From positions 3,532,001 through 3,596,000 of the forward strand of contig NZ_CP031415.1 in NCBI RefSeq assembly GCF_003367315.1: 64,000 nucleotides of DNA, given 5' to 3'. Below the pieces are notes generated by a model. The model did not search any database and was not told the DNA's origin. It saw only the letters and a list, made by a program, of their open reading frames with translations. Made by a program: the position numbers and the translations under genes. Positions 1 to 8,800 of the stretch are shown here, in pieces. Within the stretch, counting starts at the first letter, position 1; the number at the start of each line of letters is the position of its first letter. This DNA comes from Saccharospirillum mangrovi (lineage in GTDB: Bacteria; Pseudomonadota; Gammaproteobacteria; Pseudomonadales; Natronospirillaceae).

Positions 1-218
1 TGGTGCTGGAAGACGACGCTCAGGTGTACGCCTACACCCGCAGCGGCGAGGAAGACGCCTTTGTGGTGCTGTGCAATTTAAGCGATGCCGACTGGCACGG
101 TGATCTGGGAGTGGCGACACCGGCGGAAACCGGCCTGTGCCTGAGCAATTACGCCGATGCCGCCGAGCAACCGGCGGATCGTCTGCGGCCTTGGGAAGCG
201 CGGTTGTATCGGTTGTAA
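1..218 (+). CDS. GH13 alpha-glucosidase/alpha-amylase family protein, C-terminal fragment
   Basis: Only the last 71 or so residues lie in the window; the open frame runs through the left edge, so this is the 3' end of a longer gene. The fragment has the look of the C-terminal beta-sandwich (DUF3459-like) of GH13 sugar hydrolases such as oligo-1,6-glucosidase: the stretch VVLCNLSD followed by a final PWEARLYRL strand is typical of that domain. The catalytic barrel is outside the window, so substrate cannot be judged. The stop at 216-218 is followed by a palindromic repeat and then a gene on the opposite strand, so this is the end of its transcription unit. Confidence 0.6.
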   Translation, partial: VLEDDAQVYAYTRSGEEDAFVVLCNLSDADWHGDLGVATPAETGLCLSNYADAAEQPADRLRPWEARLYRL

Positions 219-232
219 ACTGAGCCTCCTTT

Positions 233-376
233 GTCATCCCGGCCTTGAGCCGGCTGAGCCGGCACACCGGATCTCAACAGGGAAACCGAGTTACCCATTC
301 ACAGCCAAAAGAACATTGGTTGCTAGTCGTTTGGATGGACATCCCACTAGAGATCCCGGCTCAAGGCCGGGATGAC
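233..376. repeat. Inverted pair of GTCATCCCGG palindromic repeats
   Basis: A copy reading GTCATCCCGGCCTTGAGCCG starts at 233, and an inverted copy ending in GGGATGAC occupies about 352-376. The two can pair with each other across about 75 bases, and each is itself partly self-complementary. Related copies lie inside recB (38599-38649) and before fbaA (61871-61897), so this is a dispersed repeat family. Lying between two convergent genes, it may also act as a bidirectional terminator, although no long T tract follows. Confidence 0.75.
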
Positions 377-393
377 TGCGTTTGGTTCTTTCT

Positions 394-1368
394 TCATTCA
401 AACGGGTAACGCGGTCCCCATTGGTTGCGGATGCGATCCAACAAGCGCATTAAAGTCAGGCTGTCGGCCTGGGTGTGTTCGGCGCAATCCAATCGGCCGG
501 CGGCAATGGCTTCGTTGGTGGCGGTGAATTCGTAGTGATAGCCCTTGCCCAGTAACGGGTAATGCTCGACCTGCACCGGGCCGCCGCCAACTTGCCAGCG
601 CGCGCTGTTGGGCGCGAACCAGAGTGACTGCAATTCCACCCAGCCGCGCTCGCCGCTGATCAACGCCGTCTGCGGCAATTCGTAATCGATGCTGTAATGC
701 ACCGCACAGCGCTCGCCATTGGCGTAGCTCAATACCAGATCGGCGCTGCGATCGACACCGCTGTCGCCAAGCGTGACGCGGCCGTCAATGTCGGCGGGCT
801 CACCAAATAAATCCAGCGTCAGAATCAGCGGGTACAGGCCGATGTCCAGCAAGGCGCCGCCGGCCAGATCGGGGTTGTTCAGCCGATGTTGCGGGTCGCT
901 GGGCGAACGAAAACCGAAGTTGGCCTGACCAAATCGCAACGCGCCCAAACGGCCGTCACGCGCCTGTTTCAGAATCTGTTGGTAGACGGGGTTAAAGCGC
1001 GTCCAGAACGCTTCCTGGCAGAACACGCCGGTTTCCTGGGAACGACGATAGAGTTTTTCCGCGTCCGCTACGTTCACCGCCACCGGCTTTTCCACCAGCG
1101 CCGCTTTGCCGGCATCGATTAACGCCAGGCCTTGTTCGACATGGCTGGTGTGCGGGCTGGCGACGTAAACGACATCGATGTCCGGGCTTGCCAGAAAGGC
1201 ATCCAGATCGGAGAAGGCGTGCGGTAGGCCGAATTCTTTGGCAAAGGCCTCAGCGCTGCTTTGGTTGCGCGAATAAACACCGACAAATTTTCCGCCGCGA
1301 CCGTGGTAGGCATCGCGCACAAATTGGTGGGCAATGTTGCCCGTTCCCATCACACCCCAACGCAACAT
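394..1368 (-). CDS. Gfo/Idh/MocA family NAD(P)-dependent oxidoreductase
   Basis: A 324-residue cytosolic dehydrogenase of the sugar/inositol oxidoreductase family. The N-terminus carries a Rossmann dinucleotide-binding motif (GVMGTGNIAHQF, residues 5-16). The family lysine follows in EKPVAVN near residue 93. The second half is the alpha/beta C-terminal domain with LLDIGLYPL, which resembles the trans-1,2-dihydrodiol dehydrogenase branch. AAGGAGA lies 5 bases before the ATG, supporting this start. It faces the GH13 tail convergently, which fits a carbohydrate role, but the substrate cannot be read from sequence. Confidence 0.85.
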   Translation of the reverse strand: MLRWGVMGTGNIAHQFVRDAYHGRGGKFVGVYSRNQSSAEAFAKEFGLPHAFSDLDAFLASPDIDVVYVASPHTSHVEQGLALIDAGKAALVEKPVAVNVADAEKLYRRSQETGVFCQEAFWTRFNPVYQQILKQARDGRLGALRFGQANFGFRSPSDPQHRLNNPDLAGGALLDIGLYPLILTLDLFGEPADIDGRVTLGDSGVDRSADLVLSYANGERCAVHYSIDYELPQTALISGERGWVELQSLWFAPNSARWQVGGGPVQVEHYPLLGKGYHYEFTATNEAIAAGRLDCAEHTQADSLTLMRLLDRIRNQWGPRYPFE

Positions 1369-1403
1369 CGCCGTCTCCTTTTATTGTTTTGTGTGCTGAC
1401 CGA

Positions 1404-1922
1404 TCAGGGCAACACCACGGAATTCAAAAACACCTGGGCGCGATTTTCGCGCTCGTCGTTGTTGGCTTTGTACAGCACCGACACCTTAAACCAGCGCTCA
1501 CCACGCTGATAGAGCCGGTGGCGCTGGATGCGGTTTTCTGCGTCGATCAGGGCATACCGCGCCATGCCACCGGCGACTTCCAGCGGCGCGTATTCCATGG
1601 CGCCAACCTGAGCGCGGTCGGCTTCGCGCTGACGCGCCGCCAGCGCCGCCAGCGGTTCGTTCAGTTCGCCTTCCTGCACCAGAAATTCCAGGCCTTTGCG
1701 TTCGAAATGCCAGGCGGTACCGGCTTCACCTTCGAGAATTTGCGGGTCGCCTTCCCACTGCATCTGCACGCCGTCGGCTAGGGTAACGGTGCGGTAATCG
1801 GGCCTGTCGGGCTGGCGCACGTGCGTTGGCCACTGCAAGTAGATAAAGCCGATCAACATGACCAGCACGATCCAGAAGGTGGGGTTTTTCAGAACGGCAA
1901 AACGGGCGGTGGGTTCGGACAC
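1404..1922 (-). CDS. Membrane-anchored protein of unknown function next to the psp genes
   Basis: I do not recognise a family. The product (172 residues from the start chosen here) has one hydrophobic segment at about residues 14-32, in the run WIVLVMLIGFIYL. A polar domain of about 130 residues follows, probably periplasmic, rich in charged residues and ending in QVFLNSVVLP. The start is inferred as GTG at 1922 because AGGAG lies 6 bases upstream; the upstream TTG at 1943 has no such site. The gene follows pspC on the same strand after an 80-base gap, so it may belong to the phage-shock transcription unit. That link is inference. Confidence 0.6.
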   Translation of the reverse strand: MSEPTARFAVLKNPTFWIVLVMLIGFIYLQWPTHVRQPDRPDYRTVTLADGVQMQWEGDPQILEGEAGTAWHFERKGLEFLVQEGELNEPLAALAARQREADRAQVGAMEYAPLEVAGGMARYALIDAENRIQRHRLYQRGERWFKVSVLYKANNDERENRAQVFLNSVVLP

Positions 1923-2001
1923 AACAGGCTCCTGATGACGCAAATAAAACGACCGGGGAAATCCCGGTCGGCAGTATATCAGAGCGTTGTGCAGCGGCGG
2001 C

Positions 2002-2463
2002 TCAGTCCTGGATTTTGGAGAATTCCTTGTCCAGTTCGTAGCGGCGCGAGGTGACGTAACGTTCCATTTCCTCGACCCGGCCTAAGGTGTCGTCGAGCCG
2101 TTCGCGGGCGCGTTTTAAGCGTTCGCCCGGCGACACGCTGCGGTAGCGGAACAGGTTGCGGGGGCGGTCGGCGTGCAGGTCTTCGTCGTACTGATATTCC
2201 TGCTCAACACGACCCTTTGGGCGCGGTGCCATCAGCACGCAGGCTCCCAGGTAGGCCCAGAACGTCAGCATGTTGAAGAAGAAGAAACTGCTGACCACGA
2301 CCAAGCGAACCACCCAGGGTTCGACGTTGAAATGATCGGCCAGGCCCGCGCAGACGCCGCCGATCCAACCATCGCGTTTGTTGCGGTACAGGTTCATGCC
2401 ATAGCCCTGGCGGCGGCGTGACCACAGGCCAGTGCCATCTTTGTGTCGATGTCGGTAAGCCAT
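2002..2463 (-). CDS. pspC: Phage shock protein C (PspC-domain inner-membrane regulator)
   Basis: PspC senses inner-membrane stress with PspB and relieves PspA inhibition of PspF. The PspC domain is plain: NLYRNKRDGWIGGVCAGLAD at about residues 22-41, then the hydrophobic run VVSSFFFFNMLTFWAYLGAC. A charged, coiled-coil-prone C-terminus (SPGERLKRARERLDDTLGRV) follows. The start is the ATG at 2463, 153 residues, preceded by AAAGGAG; a longer frame to 2571 lacks such a site and overlaps pspB. It follows pspB by 37 bases on the same strand. The acidic/basic tail after the membrane segment is consistent with PspA contact. Confidence 0.92.
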   Translation of the reverse strand: MAYRHRHKDGTGLWSRRRQGYGMNLYRNKRDGWIGGVCAGLADHFNVEPWVVRLVVVSSFFFFNMLTFWAYLGACVLMAPRPKGRVEQEYQYDEDLHADRPRNLFRYRSVSPGERLKRARERLDDTLGRVEEMERYVTSRRYELDKEFSKIQD

Positions 2464-2500
2464 GTTGGCGGCTCCTTTGGTTGATCGTCCGGGTTCGGAA

Positions 2501-2737
2501 TCAGTCGGCCGAACGTTTCCAGTTGGGGTTGCGTTCATCGAGGATGGATTCCAGCGCTTCGACCCGATCACTCAATTTGTCGAGCGTGCGCAACAATTCA
2601 TCCAATGACGTCTGGTCGTCCGCGCTCAGGCTGGCATGCACCCGGCCTTTGTAGCGGTAATGCATGAACAACCAGATCGGCATGACCACCACCATGAACA
2701 GGATGGTGGGCACGAACATAAATTGTAGAAACTGCAT
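2501..2737 (-). CDS. pspB: Phage shock protein B
   Basis: A 78-residue inner-membrane protein with a single N-terminal transmembrane helix (about residues 4-26, including ILFMVVVMPIWLFMHYRY). A cytoplasmic coiled-coil tail with LLRTLDKLSDRVEALESIL follows, which is the standard PspB layout and length. PspB works with PspC to bind PspA when the membrane is stressed. AAGGAG precedes the ATG. It lies 18 bases downstream of pspA and 37 bases upstream of pspC, as expected for the psp operon. Confidence 0.93.
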   Translation of the reverse strand: MQFLQFMFVPTILFMVVVMPIWLFMHYRYKGRVHASLSADDQTSLDELLRTLDKLSDRVEALESILDERNPNWKRSAD

Positions 2738-2755
2738 GCAGGGCTCCTTGTCGCC

Positions 2756-3433
2756 TTAGCCTTTTTTCTCGGCCTTATTCTCCAGGTCCGCCTTCAGGCG
2801 TTCCAGTTCGGCGTTAACGGCATCGTCTTCGGCCAGGCTGTCGATCTCTTCAGCCAGACCACGCCCCCGGCCCAGATCCTGAGCTTCGAGTTCGCTTTCC
2901 ATGCTGTCCATGCGCCGTTCGTAATGTTCGAACTTCTCGAAGGCGTCCTGCAAGTGTTCACGATGCAGCTGGCGACGCGTTTTCATGCGCGTGGTTACCG
3001 TTTGCTGACGCATCACCAGCGCTTTTTGCTTGGCTTTGGCGTCGTTGAGTTTCTGCTGCAACTGGCCGATTTCTTCCGACAGTTGCGTCAGATGATCGTC
3101 CAGCGCCGCGCATTCGCGGTCCAGAATGTCGGCTTCATCCGTCAGGCTTTGTTTTTCGGCCAGCGCCGCTCGGGCGAGGTCTTCGCGACCTTTGCTCAGT
3201 GCCAGCTTGGCTTTGGCTTCCCAGTCGTCGATGTCTTTGCGCACGCGCTCAAGACGGCGTTGGGCGTCTTTGCGATCGGCAATCACCCGCGCCGAGCTGG
3301 AGCGTACTTCAACCAACGTTTCTTCCATTTCCTGAATGATCAGCCGGATCATTTTTTGCGGATCTTCAGCGCGATCCAGTAAGGCATTGAGGTTGGAATT
3401 GATGATGTCGGTTAAGCGGGAAAAGATGCCCAT
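2756..3433 (-). CDS. pspA: Phage shock protein A (membrane-stress effector and PspF inhibitor)
   Basis: A 225-residue PspA/IM30 (ESCRT-III-like) protein. It binds stressed inner membrane and, when free, holds the activator PspF inactive. The N-terminus MGIFSRLTDIINSNLNALLD is the amphipathic membrane-binding helix. The rest is almost entirely coiled coil with the family's DPQKMIRLIIQEMEE segment (about residues 24-38). GAGGAG precedes the ATG. It is the second gene of the sigma-54-driven operon, after a 60-codon membrane ORF. Confidence 0.95.
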   Translation of the reverse strand: MGIFSRLTDIINSNLNALLDRAEDPQKMIRLIIQEMEETLVEVRSSSARVIADRKDAQRRLERVRKDIDDWEAKAKLALSKGREDLARAALAEKQSLTDEADILDRECAALDDHLTQLSEEIGQLQQKLNDAKAKQKALVMRQQTVTTRMKTRRQLHREHLQDAFEKFEHYERRMDSMESELEAQDLGRGRGLAEEIDSLAEDDAVNAELERLKADLENKAEKKG

Positions 3434-3443
3434 AATGCTCTCC

Positions 3444-3626
3444 TCAGTGTTTGAACCACTGGCTTATGCGCAGCCAGCGGCGAAATCTGCTACTCAAACC
3501 TTCCACCAGGCCAAAGGCCAAGGCGAAACTGACCAGCCCGATCCACCACTGCGTCAGCGCGGCGAGCGCACTGCCCAGGGTGATCATGACCATATACAGC
3601 GGTGTTTTTTCTTTTAGGCGAATCAT
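3444..3626 (-). CDS. Small membrane protein leading the psp operon
   Basis: A 60-residue protein with two hydrophobic stretches (about residues 11-26 and 28-44) and a basic, aromatic C-terminus (SSRFRRWLRISQWFKH). AAAGGAC lies just before the ATG, and the stop is 10 bases before pspA, so co-transcription with pspA is very likely. It occupies the first position behind the sigma-54 promoter. In Escherichia coli that position belongs to pspA itself. It does not resemble PspD or PspG as I know them. A small accessory stress protein is the simplest guess; the function is unknown. Confidence 0.7.
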   Translation of the reverse strand: MIRLKEKTPLYMVMITLGSALAALTQWWIGLVSFALAFGLVEGLSSRFRRWLRISQWFKH

Positions 3627-3660
3627 GACGGTGTCCTTTATCGATTCACGCTGGGGCTAT

Positions 3661-3676
3661 ATCAGTTTCCGTGCCA
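3661..3676 (-). promoter_or_regulatory. Sigma-54 promoter of the psp operon
   Basis: Read on the minus strand the site is TGGCACGGAAACTGAT. The -24 element TGGCACG is perfect, and the -12 element is CTGA where TTGC is the consensus; as I recall, the E. coli pspA promoter also departs from consensus at that last base. The predicted start near 3650 leaves a leader of about 25 bases before the ATG at 3626. Confidence 0.85.
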
Positions 3677-3739
3677 AAACCTTAACTTATTGTTTTTAAT
3701 GGATTTTCTGGAAATCTCGCCAATTTACGCTATTGCTGT

Positions 3740-3756
3740 TTAGCGAAAATGACTAA
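3740..3756. promoter_or_regulatory. PspF upstream activating site
   Basis: The plus strand reads TTAGCGAAAATGACTAA, which matches the ends of the E. coli PspF site (TTAGCGAA...ACTAA) as I remember it. It lies about 90-105 bases upstream of the predicted psp start. A second CGCTA half-site lies at 3728-3732, opposing TAGCG at 3741-3745. The site also sits just before pspF, so PspF binding could repress its own gene. Confidence 0.65.
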
Positions 3757-3818
3757 TTTCATTGGTTCATCTGACCAAGCCAACCTAGACTCGCGTTAAC
3801 TTTTACTGAAGAACGCCC

Positions 3819-4817
<999 letters not shown>

Positions 4818-4887
4818 GACGGGTTGGTGCACCGCTAAGCTCGGCCGGACCCACATAATAAAAGTCTCTAACCACAGGGCCGCTCGC

Positions 4888-5241
4888 ATGAATCCCAACG
4901 TACAACGCATGGCGATAGCCGCCATCAGCCTGTTTATGATGGCGCAATTCGGCGCTCAATTTGCGCAATCGCCGTTGCAATTATTAATCGGATTCGCGGC
5001 TGTTGGCCTCGTACTCGGTTTCCTGTTTCGCACCGGCCACCGCTATTTGATCAGCGGTTACGCCTTTGGTCTGGTGGCGATGATGCTTATGGATTTCATC
5101 ATCGGCGGCGCATTAGTCAAAGTGACCGGGCCGGTCTATGTCGCAGGTTATTTGTTTGCCTCGGCGGCCGGCATCAGCATTCGATTTTTGTGTTTTCAAT
5201 TGCCGGCATATTGGGCCGCGCGTAAATCACGCACCAGTTAA
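4888..5241 (+). CDS. Small integral membrane protein, unknown function
   Basis: A 117-residue hydrophobic protein with about four transmembrane segments. They begin at MAIAAISLFMMAQF near residue 7 and end near residue 112, before a short basic tail (ARKSRTS). I do not recognise the family. The ATG at 4888 was chosen because the hydrophobic part starts right after it and the upstream extension is polar and unlike a protein N-terminus. It follows pspF by 70 bases on the same strand and ends at a terminator, so it may be co-transcribed with pspF. Confidence 0.6.
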   Translation: MNPNVQRMAIAAISLFMMAQFGAQFAQSPLQLLIGFAAVGLVLGFLFRTGHRYLISGYAFGLVAMMLMDFIIGGALVKVTGPVYVAGYLFASAAGISIRFLCFQLPAYWAARKSRTS

Positions 5242-5260
5242 TTTCGCAGTTTGCAGACAC

Positions 5261-5290
5261 AAAAAACCCGTCCATTGGACGGGTTTTTTT
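5261..5290. terminator. Bidirectional rho-independent terminator
   Basis: An ACCCGTCC stem with an ATT loop and GGACGGGT partner is flanked by A6 on the left and T7 on the right. It can end transcription from the plus-strand membrane-protein gene and from glnK on the minus strand. Confidence 0.9.
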
Positions 5291-5310
5291 ATCGGTGAAA
5301 GACCGCTTAA

Positions 5311-5670
<360 letters not shown>

Positions 5671-5749
5671 TCACGACCCGATTCAAGCATAAACCAAGCT
5701 GAAGGGGCGACAAAATTCGTTGATCCAATAACGCTCTGTGCAAAAAAGA

Positions 5750-5771
5750 AAGGCCCCGTAACGGGGCCTTT
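5750..5771 (-). terminator. Terminator downstream of amtB
   Basis: AAGGCCCCGT pairs with ACGGGGCCTT, and on the minus strand the stem is followed by CTTTCTTTTTTG. It lies 40 bases past the amtB stop and separates amtB from the downstream glnK copy. Confidence 0.85.
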
Positions 5772-5811
5772 GCTTGCTTTGGAATAAAGCCGAATGGCTT
5801 AACCGTTTGCC

Positions 5812-7077
5812 TTATTTGCTGGCAGCGGTGAATTCCGGATAAGCGTCCATACCGCATTCGGTCAGATCGACGCCTTCGTACTCTTCTTCTTCGGTTACAC
5901 GCAGACCCATAACCGCCTTGATGATGCCCCAGACGACCAAAGATGCCACGAAGACCCAGACGAAGATGGTCAGAGCGCCAACCAGCTGGCCGCCGAAGGT
6001 TGCATCGCTGTCACTCAACAGGACCGCGAAGATACCGAACAGACCAACAACGCCGTGCACAGAGATGGCACCGACCGGGTCGTCGATTTTCAGTTTATCC
6101 AGAGCAACGATGCTGAATACGACGATCACACCACCGATGGCACCGATGATGGTAGCCAGCAACGGAGTCGGGTCAGCCGGTTCAGCCGTGATGGCAACCA
6201 GACCGGCCAGAGCGCCGTTCAGAGCCATGGTCAGATCAGCTTTCTTGAACCACAGGCGAGCGACGATCAGAGCGGCAATCAAGCCACCAGCCGCTGCTGC
6301 GTTGGTGTTCAGGAAGACGTTAGCGACTTCGTTGGCAACGGCCATGCCGCCCAGTTTCAGCGTAGAACCGCCGTTGAAGCCGAACCAGCCCATCCACAGG
6401 ATGAAAGTACCCAGAGTCGCCAGCGGCAGGTTGGCACCCGGAATGGCGTTGATTTCGCCGTCCTTGCCATATTTGCCTTTACGCGGACCCAGCAGCAGAA
6501 CACCGGCCAGAGCAGCCGCCGCACCGGCCATGTGCACGATGCCGGAACCGGCATAGTCAGAGTAGCTCAGCGAGTACATGCCGAAGACGTCGTTGCCGCC
6601 CCAAGTCCAGCCGCCTTCGAACGGGTAGATGACCGCAGTCATGACCACAGCGAAGACCAGGAAGGCCCACAGCTTCATGCGTTCAGCAACGGCACCGGAA
6701 ACGATCGACATGGCGGTTGCCACGAAGACCACCTGGAAGAAGAAGTCGGACGCACCAGCGTATACTGAGCCGCCGTCAAAACCTTCTTCGATGGAAGCTG
6801 CCAACGCGCCTTCAACGCTGAAGTTGGCGACTGTCTCAACACCAGACAGGAAGAAGCCGCCGCCGTACATGAACTGATAACCACAGATCAGGTACATGGT
6901 GCAGGCAATCGCGTACAGCGCGATGTTTTTAGTCAGAATTTCAGTGGTGTTTTTTGCGCGGACCAGACCGGCTTCCAACATTGCGAAACCAGCGGCCATC
7001 CACATTACCAGCGCGCCCATTACCAGGAAATAAAACGTATCCATGGCAAATTGCAGTTCAAAAATTTGGTTCTGCAT
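5812..7077 (-). CDS. amtB: Ammonium channel AmtB
   Basis: An inner-membrane ammonium transporter of 421 residues with the usual string of about eleven hydrophobic helices. Family signatures are visible: MWMAAGFAMLEAGLVRAKNT near the N-terminus, DYAGSGIVHMAGAAAALAG in the middle, and AISVHGVVGLFG with the second pore histidine late in the protein. GlnK plugs the channel at high nitrogen. The ATG at 7077 is preferred over the TTG at 7092, because GGAG and AAGG then sit upstream. It starts 33 bases after the upstream glnK, so the two form one operon. Confidence 0.96.
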   Translation of the reverse strand: MQNQIFELQFAMDTFYFLVMGALVMWMAAGFAMLEAGLVRAKNTTEILTKNIALYAIACTMYLICGYQFMYGGGFFLSGVETVANFSVEGALAASIEEGFDGGSVYAGASDFFFQVVFVATAMSIVSGAVAERMKLWAFLVFAVVMTAVIYPFEGGWTWGGNDVFGMYSLSYSDYAGSGIVHMAGAAAALAGVLLLGPRKGKYGKDGEINAIPGANLPLATLGTFILWMGWFGFNGGSTLKLGGMAVANEVANVFLNTNAAAAGGLIAALIVARLWFKKADLTMALNGALAGLVAITAEPADPTPLLATIIGAIGGVIVVFSIVALDKLKIDDPVGAISVHGVVGLFGIFAVLLSDSDATFGGQLVGALTIFVWVFVASLVVWGIIKAVMGLRVTEEEEYEGVDLTECGMDAYPEFTAASK

Positions 7078-7110
7078 CACCCTTGTCTCCAATTGCTATT
7101 TATTTTTTGC

Positions 7111-7455
<345 letters not shown>

Positions 7456-7604
7456 TCACTCCTTTCCGTTCCACCGTTGCACTGAGAATTGACAGCGCCG
7501 GCACGAGGGGATCGCCCGTCGCAGCCAGTGCTACCGGTAATCACCCGAGTTACAATGTCCAACGCAACGGTTGGCTGCGTTTGGAATCGTGTGCGAGGGG
7601 CTAA

Positions 7605-7620
7605 AGCGAAGCCCGTGCCA
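7605..7620 (-). promoter_or_regulatory. Sigma-54 promoter of glnK-amtB
   Basis: The minus strand reads TGGCACGGGCTTCGCT: a perfect -24 element, then TCGC where TTGC is the consensus, at the right spacing. The predicted start near 7594 gives a leader of about 145 bases before glnK. Confidence 0.85.
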
Positions 7621-7684
7621 ACTCCAGTAACTGCGTCGAATCAAGGATTTAGGTAAAGGCTGGGTCAAGGAGCGCAACCAGACG

Positions 7685-7717
7685 GCACTACTCTGGTGCA
7701 ATGCACAATATCTGTGC
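7685..7717. promoter_or_regulatory. Two tandem NtrC-binding sites
   Basis: Two copies of GCAC-N7-GTGC occur, at 7685-7699 and 7703-7717, matching the core of the NtrC dyad. They lie about 90-125 bases upstream of the predicted sigma-54 start, the usual enhancer distance. Divergent ubiK starts 173 bases away on the other side. Confidence 0.8.
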
Positions 7718-7889
7718 GCTGTGAGTGCACACTATTCGTTCAAGTGCTGTTTTCGCGTTGAAATATCACTGAGTTAGCGCACACGACTCTTGCACCAACG
7801 GACAATTTAGCCAGCAAAGACGCCATCGGATGGGGCTCGTCAGCGCAGACACTGCCAGTCCAAGCCCTGTTTTGGCGCACGGAGACCAC

Positions 7890-8150
7890 ATGAAATTACC
7901 CGAAGACATTCTCGATCAGATCAGCCGCCAGGCGAGCGCCCTGTTCAGCCAGGGCCAGCAAGCCCGCGATGAAGTGCGCGCCAATGTGCGCAGTCTGGTG
8001 CAATCGCAACTGAGCAAGCTCGATGTCGTCAGCCGCGAAGAGTTCGATGCCCAGCAGGCGGTGCTGGAACGCACCCGCACTCGTTTGGCGGAACTTGAAT
8101 CGCAACTGAACGAACTGGAAGAACGACTGCGCGATTCCTCCGCTTCGTGA
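7890..8150 (+). CDS. ubiK: UbiK family ubiquinone biosynthesis accessory factor (YqiC-like)
   Basis: An 86-residue protein of the UbiK/BMFP family, which binds UbiJ and lipids to support aerobic ubiquinone synthesis. It has the N-terminal amphipathic segment (LPEDILDQISRQASALF), a basic middle (VRSLVQSQLSKLDVVSREEFD) and a C-terminal coiled coil (LAELESQLNELEERL). The ATG at 7890 is preceded by CGGAG; an upstream ATG at 7830 adds 20 residues unlike the family. It is divergent from glnK-amtB. Confidence 0.85.
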   Translation: MKLPEDILDQISRQASALFSQGQQARDEVRANVRSLVQSQLSKLDVVSREEFDAQQAVLERTRTRLAELESQLNELEERLRDSSAS

Positions 8151-8227
8151 CTTTTACCACTGGGCTGCAGACTCGCTGCGGTCAAGATATGGCCGGTACT
8201 CATCGTGCCCTGTTATGGAGAAACACA

Positions 8228-8794
8228 ATGCGCGCCCTTACCCTGATTCCCTTGTTAGTGCTGTTCAGCCTGCCGGCTTTTGCCAAGGATTCCCTGATTG
8301 ATATGCAGAATGCCCGCTCGGGTGGTTATGGCGGTCCTTTGGTTAAATACGGTGAAGTGGGCAGTGAAACCGCCATCATGCTGGGCGGCGAAGGCGCTGG
8401 CACCTTTACCACCGGCAACCACTCGTTGCTGATCGGTGGCGCCGGTTACGGTTTGATCAATGAACCCGAATGGGCGCCCGACACCGCGCTGGATTTCGGT
8501 TACGGAGGCTTATTGCTGGGTTACACCCATCGCCCGGACGCCGTGGTTCACGTGGAAACCAAGATGTTGCTGGGTGCCGGTGCGGTGTCTTTGGATGACG
8601 GAGCCACCGAAGAAAAAGGCAGCTTTTTGGTCAGCGAAGTGAGCATTGGTGCGGAAATCAATCTGACTGATTTCCTGGAAGTGGGCATCGGCGGTGCTTA
8701 CCGACTGACCACCGACCCGAGCGTTGACGGCATTACCGACGACGATTTGTCCGGTCCTTCCGTAGTACTGAGCTTCCAGTTCGGCCAGATCTGA
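8228..8794 (+). CDS. Exported protein, probable small beta-barrel, unknown function
   Basis: A 188-residue protein with a clear signal peptide (MRALTLIPLLVLFSLPAFA, cleavage after AFA near residue 19). The mature part is rich in glycine and alternating hydrophobic residues (SLLIGGAGYGLIN, FGYGGLLLGYTHRP, VGIGGAYRLTT), ending in VVLSFQFGQI. A final strand ending in an aromatic-rich motif suggests an outer-membrane barrel. The ATG at 8228 follows TGGAGAA. I do not recognise the family. It follows ubiK by 77 bases and converges on the aspartoacylase gene. Confidence 0.65.
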   Translation: MRALTLIPLLVLFSLPAFAKDSLIDMQNARSGGYGGPLVKYGEVGSETAIMLGGEGAGTFTTGNHSLLIGGAGYGLINEPEWAPDTALDFGYGGLLLGYTHRPDAVVHVETKMLLGAGAVSLDDGATEEKGSFLVSEVSIGAEINLTDFLEVGIGGAYRLTTDPSVDGITDDDLSGPSVVLSFQFGQI

Positions 8795-8800
8795 GCCGCG

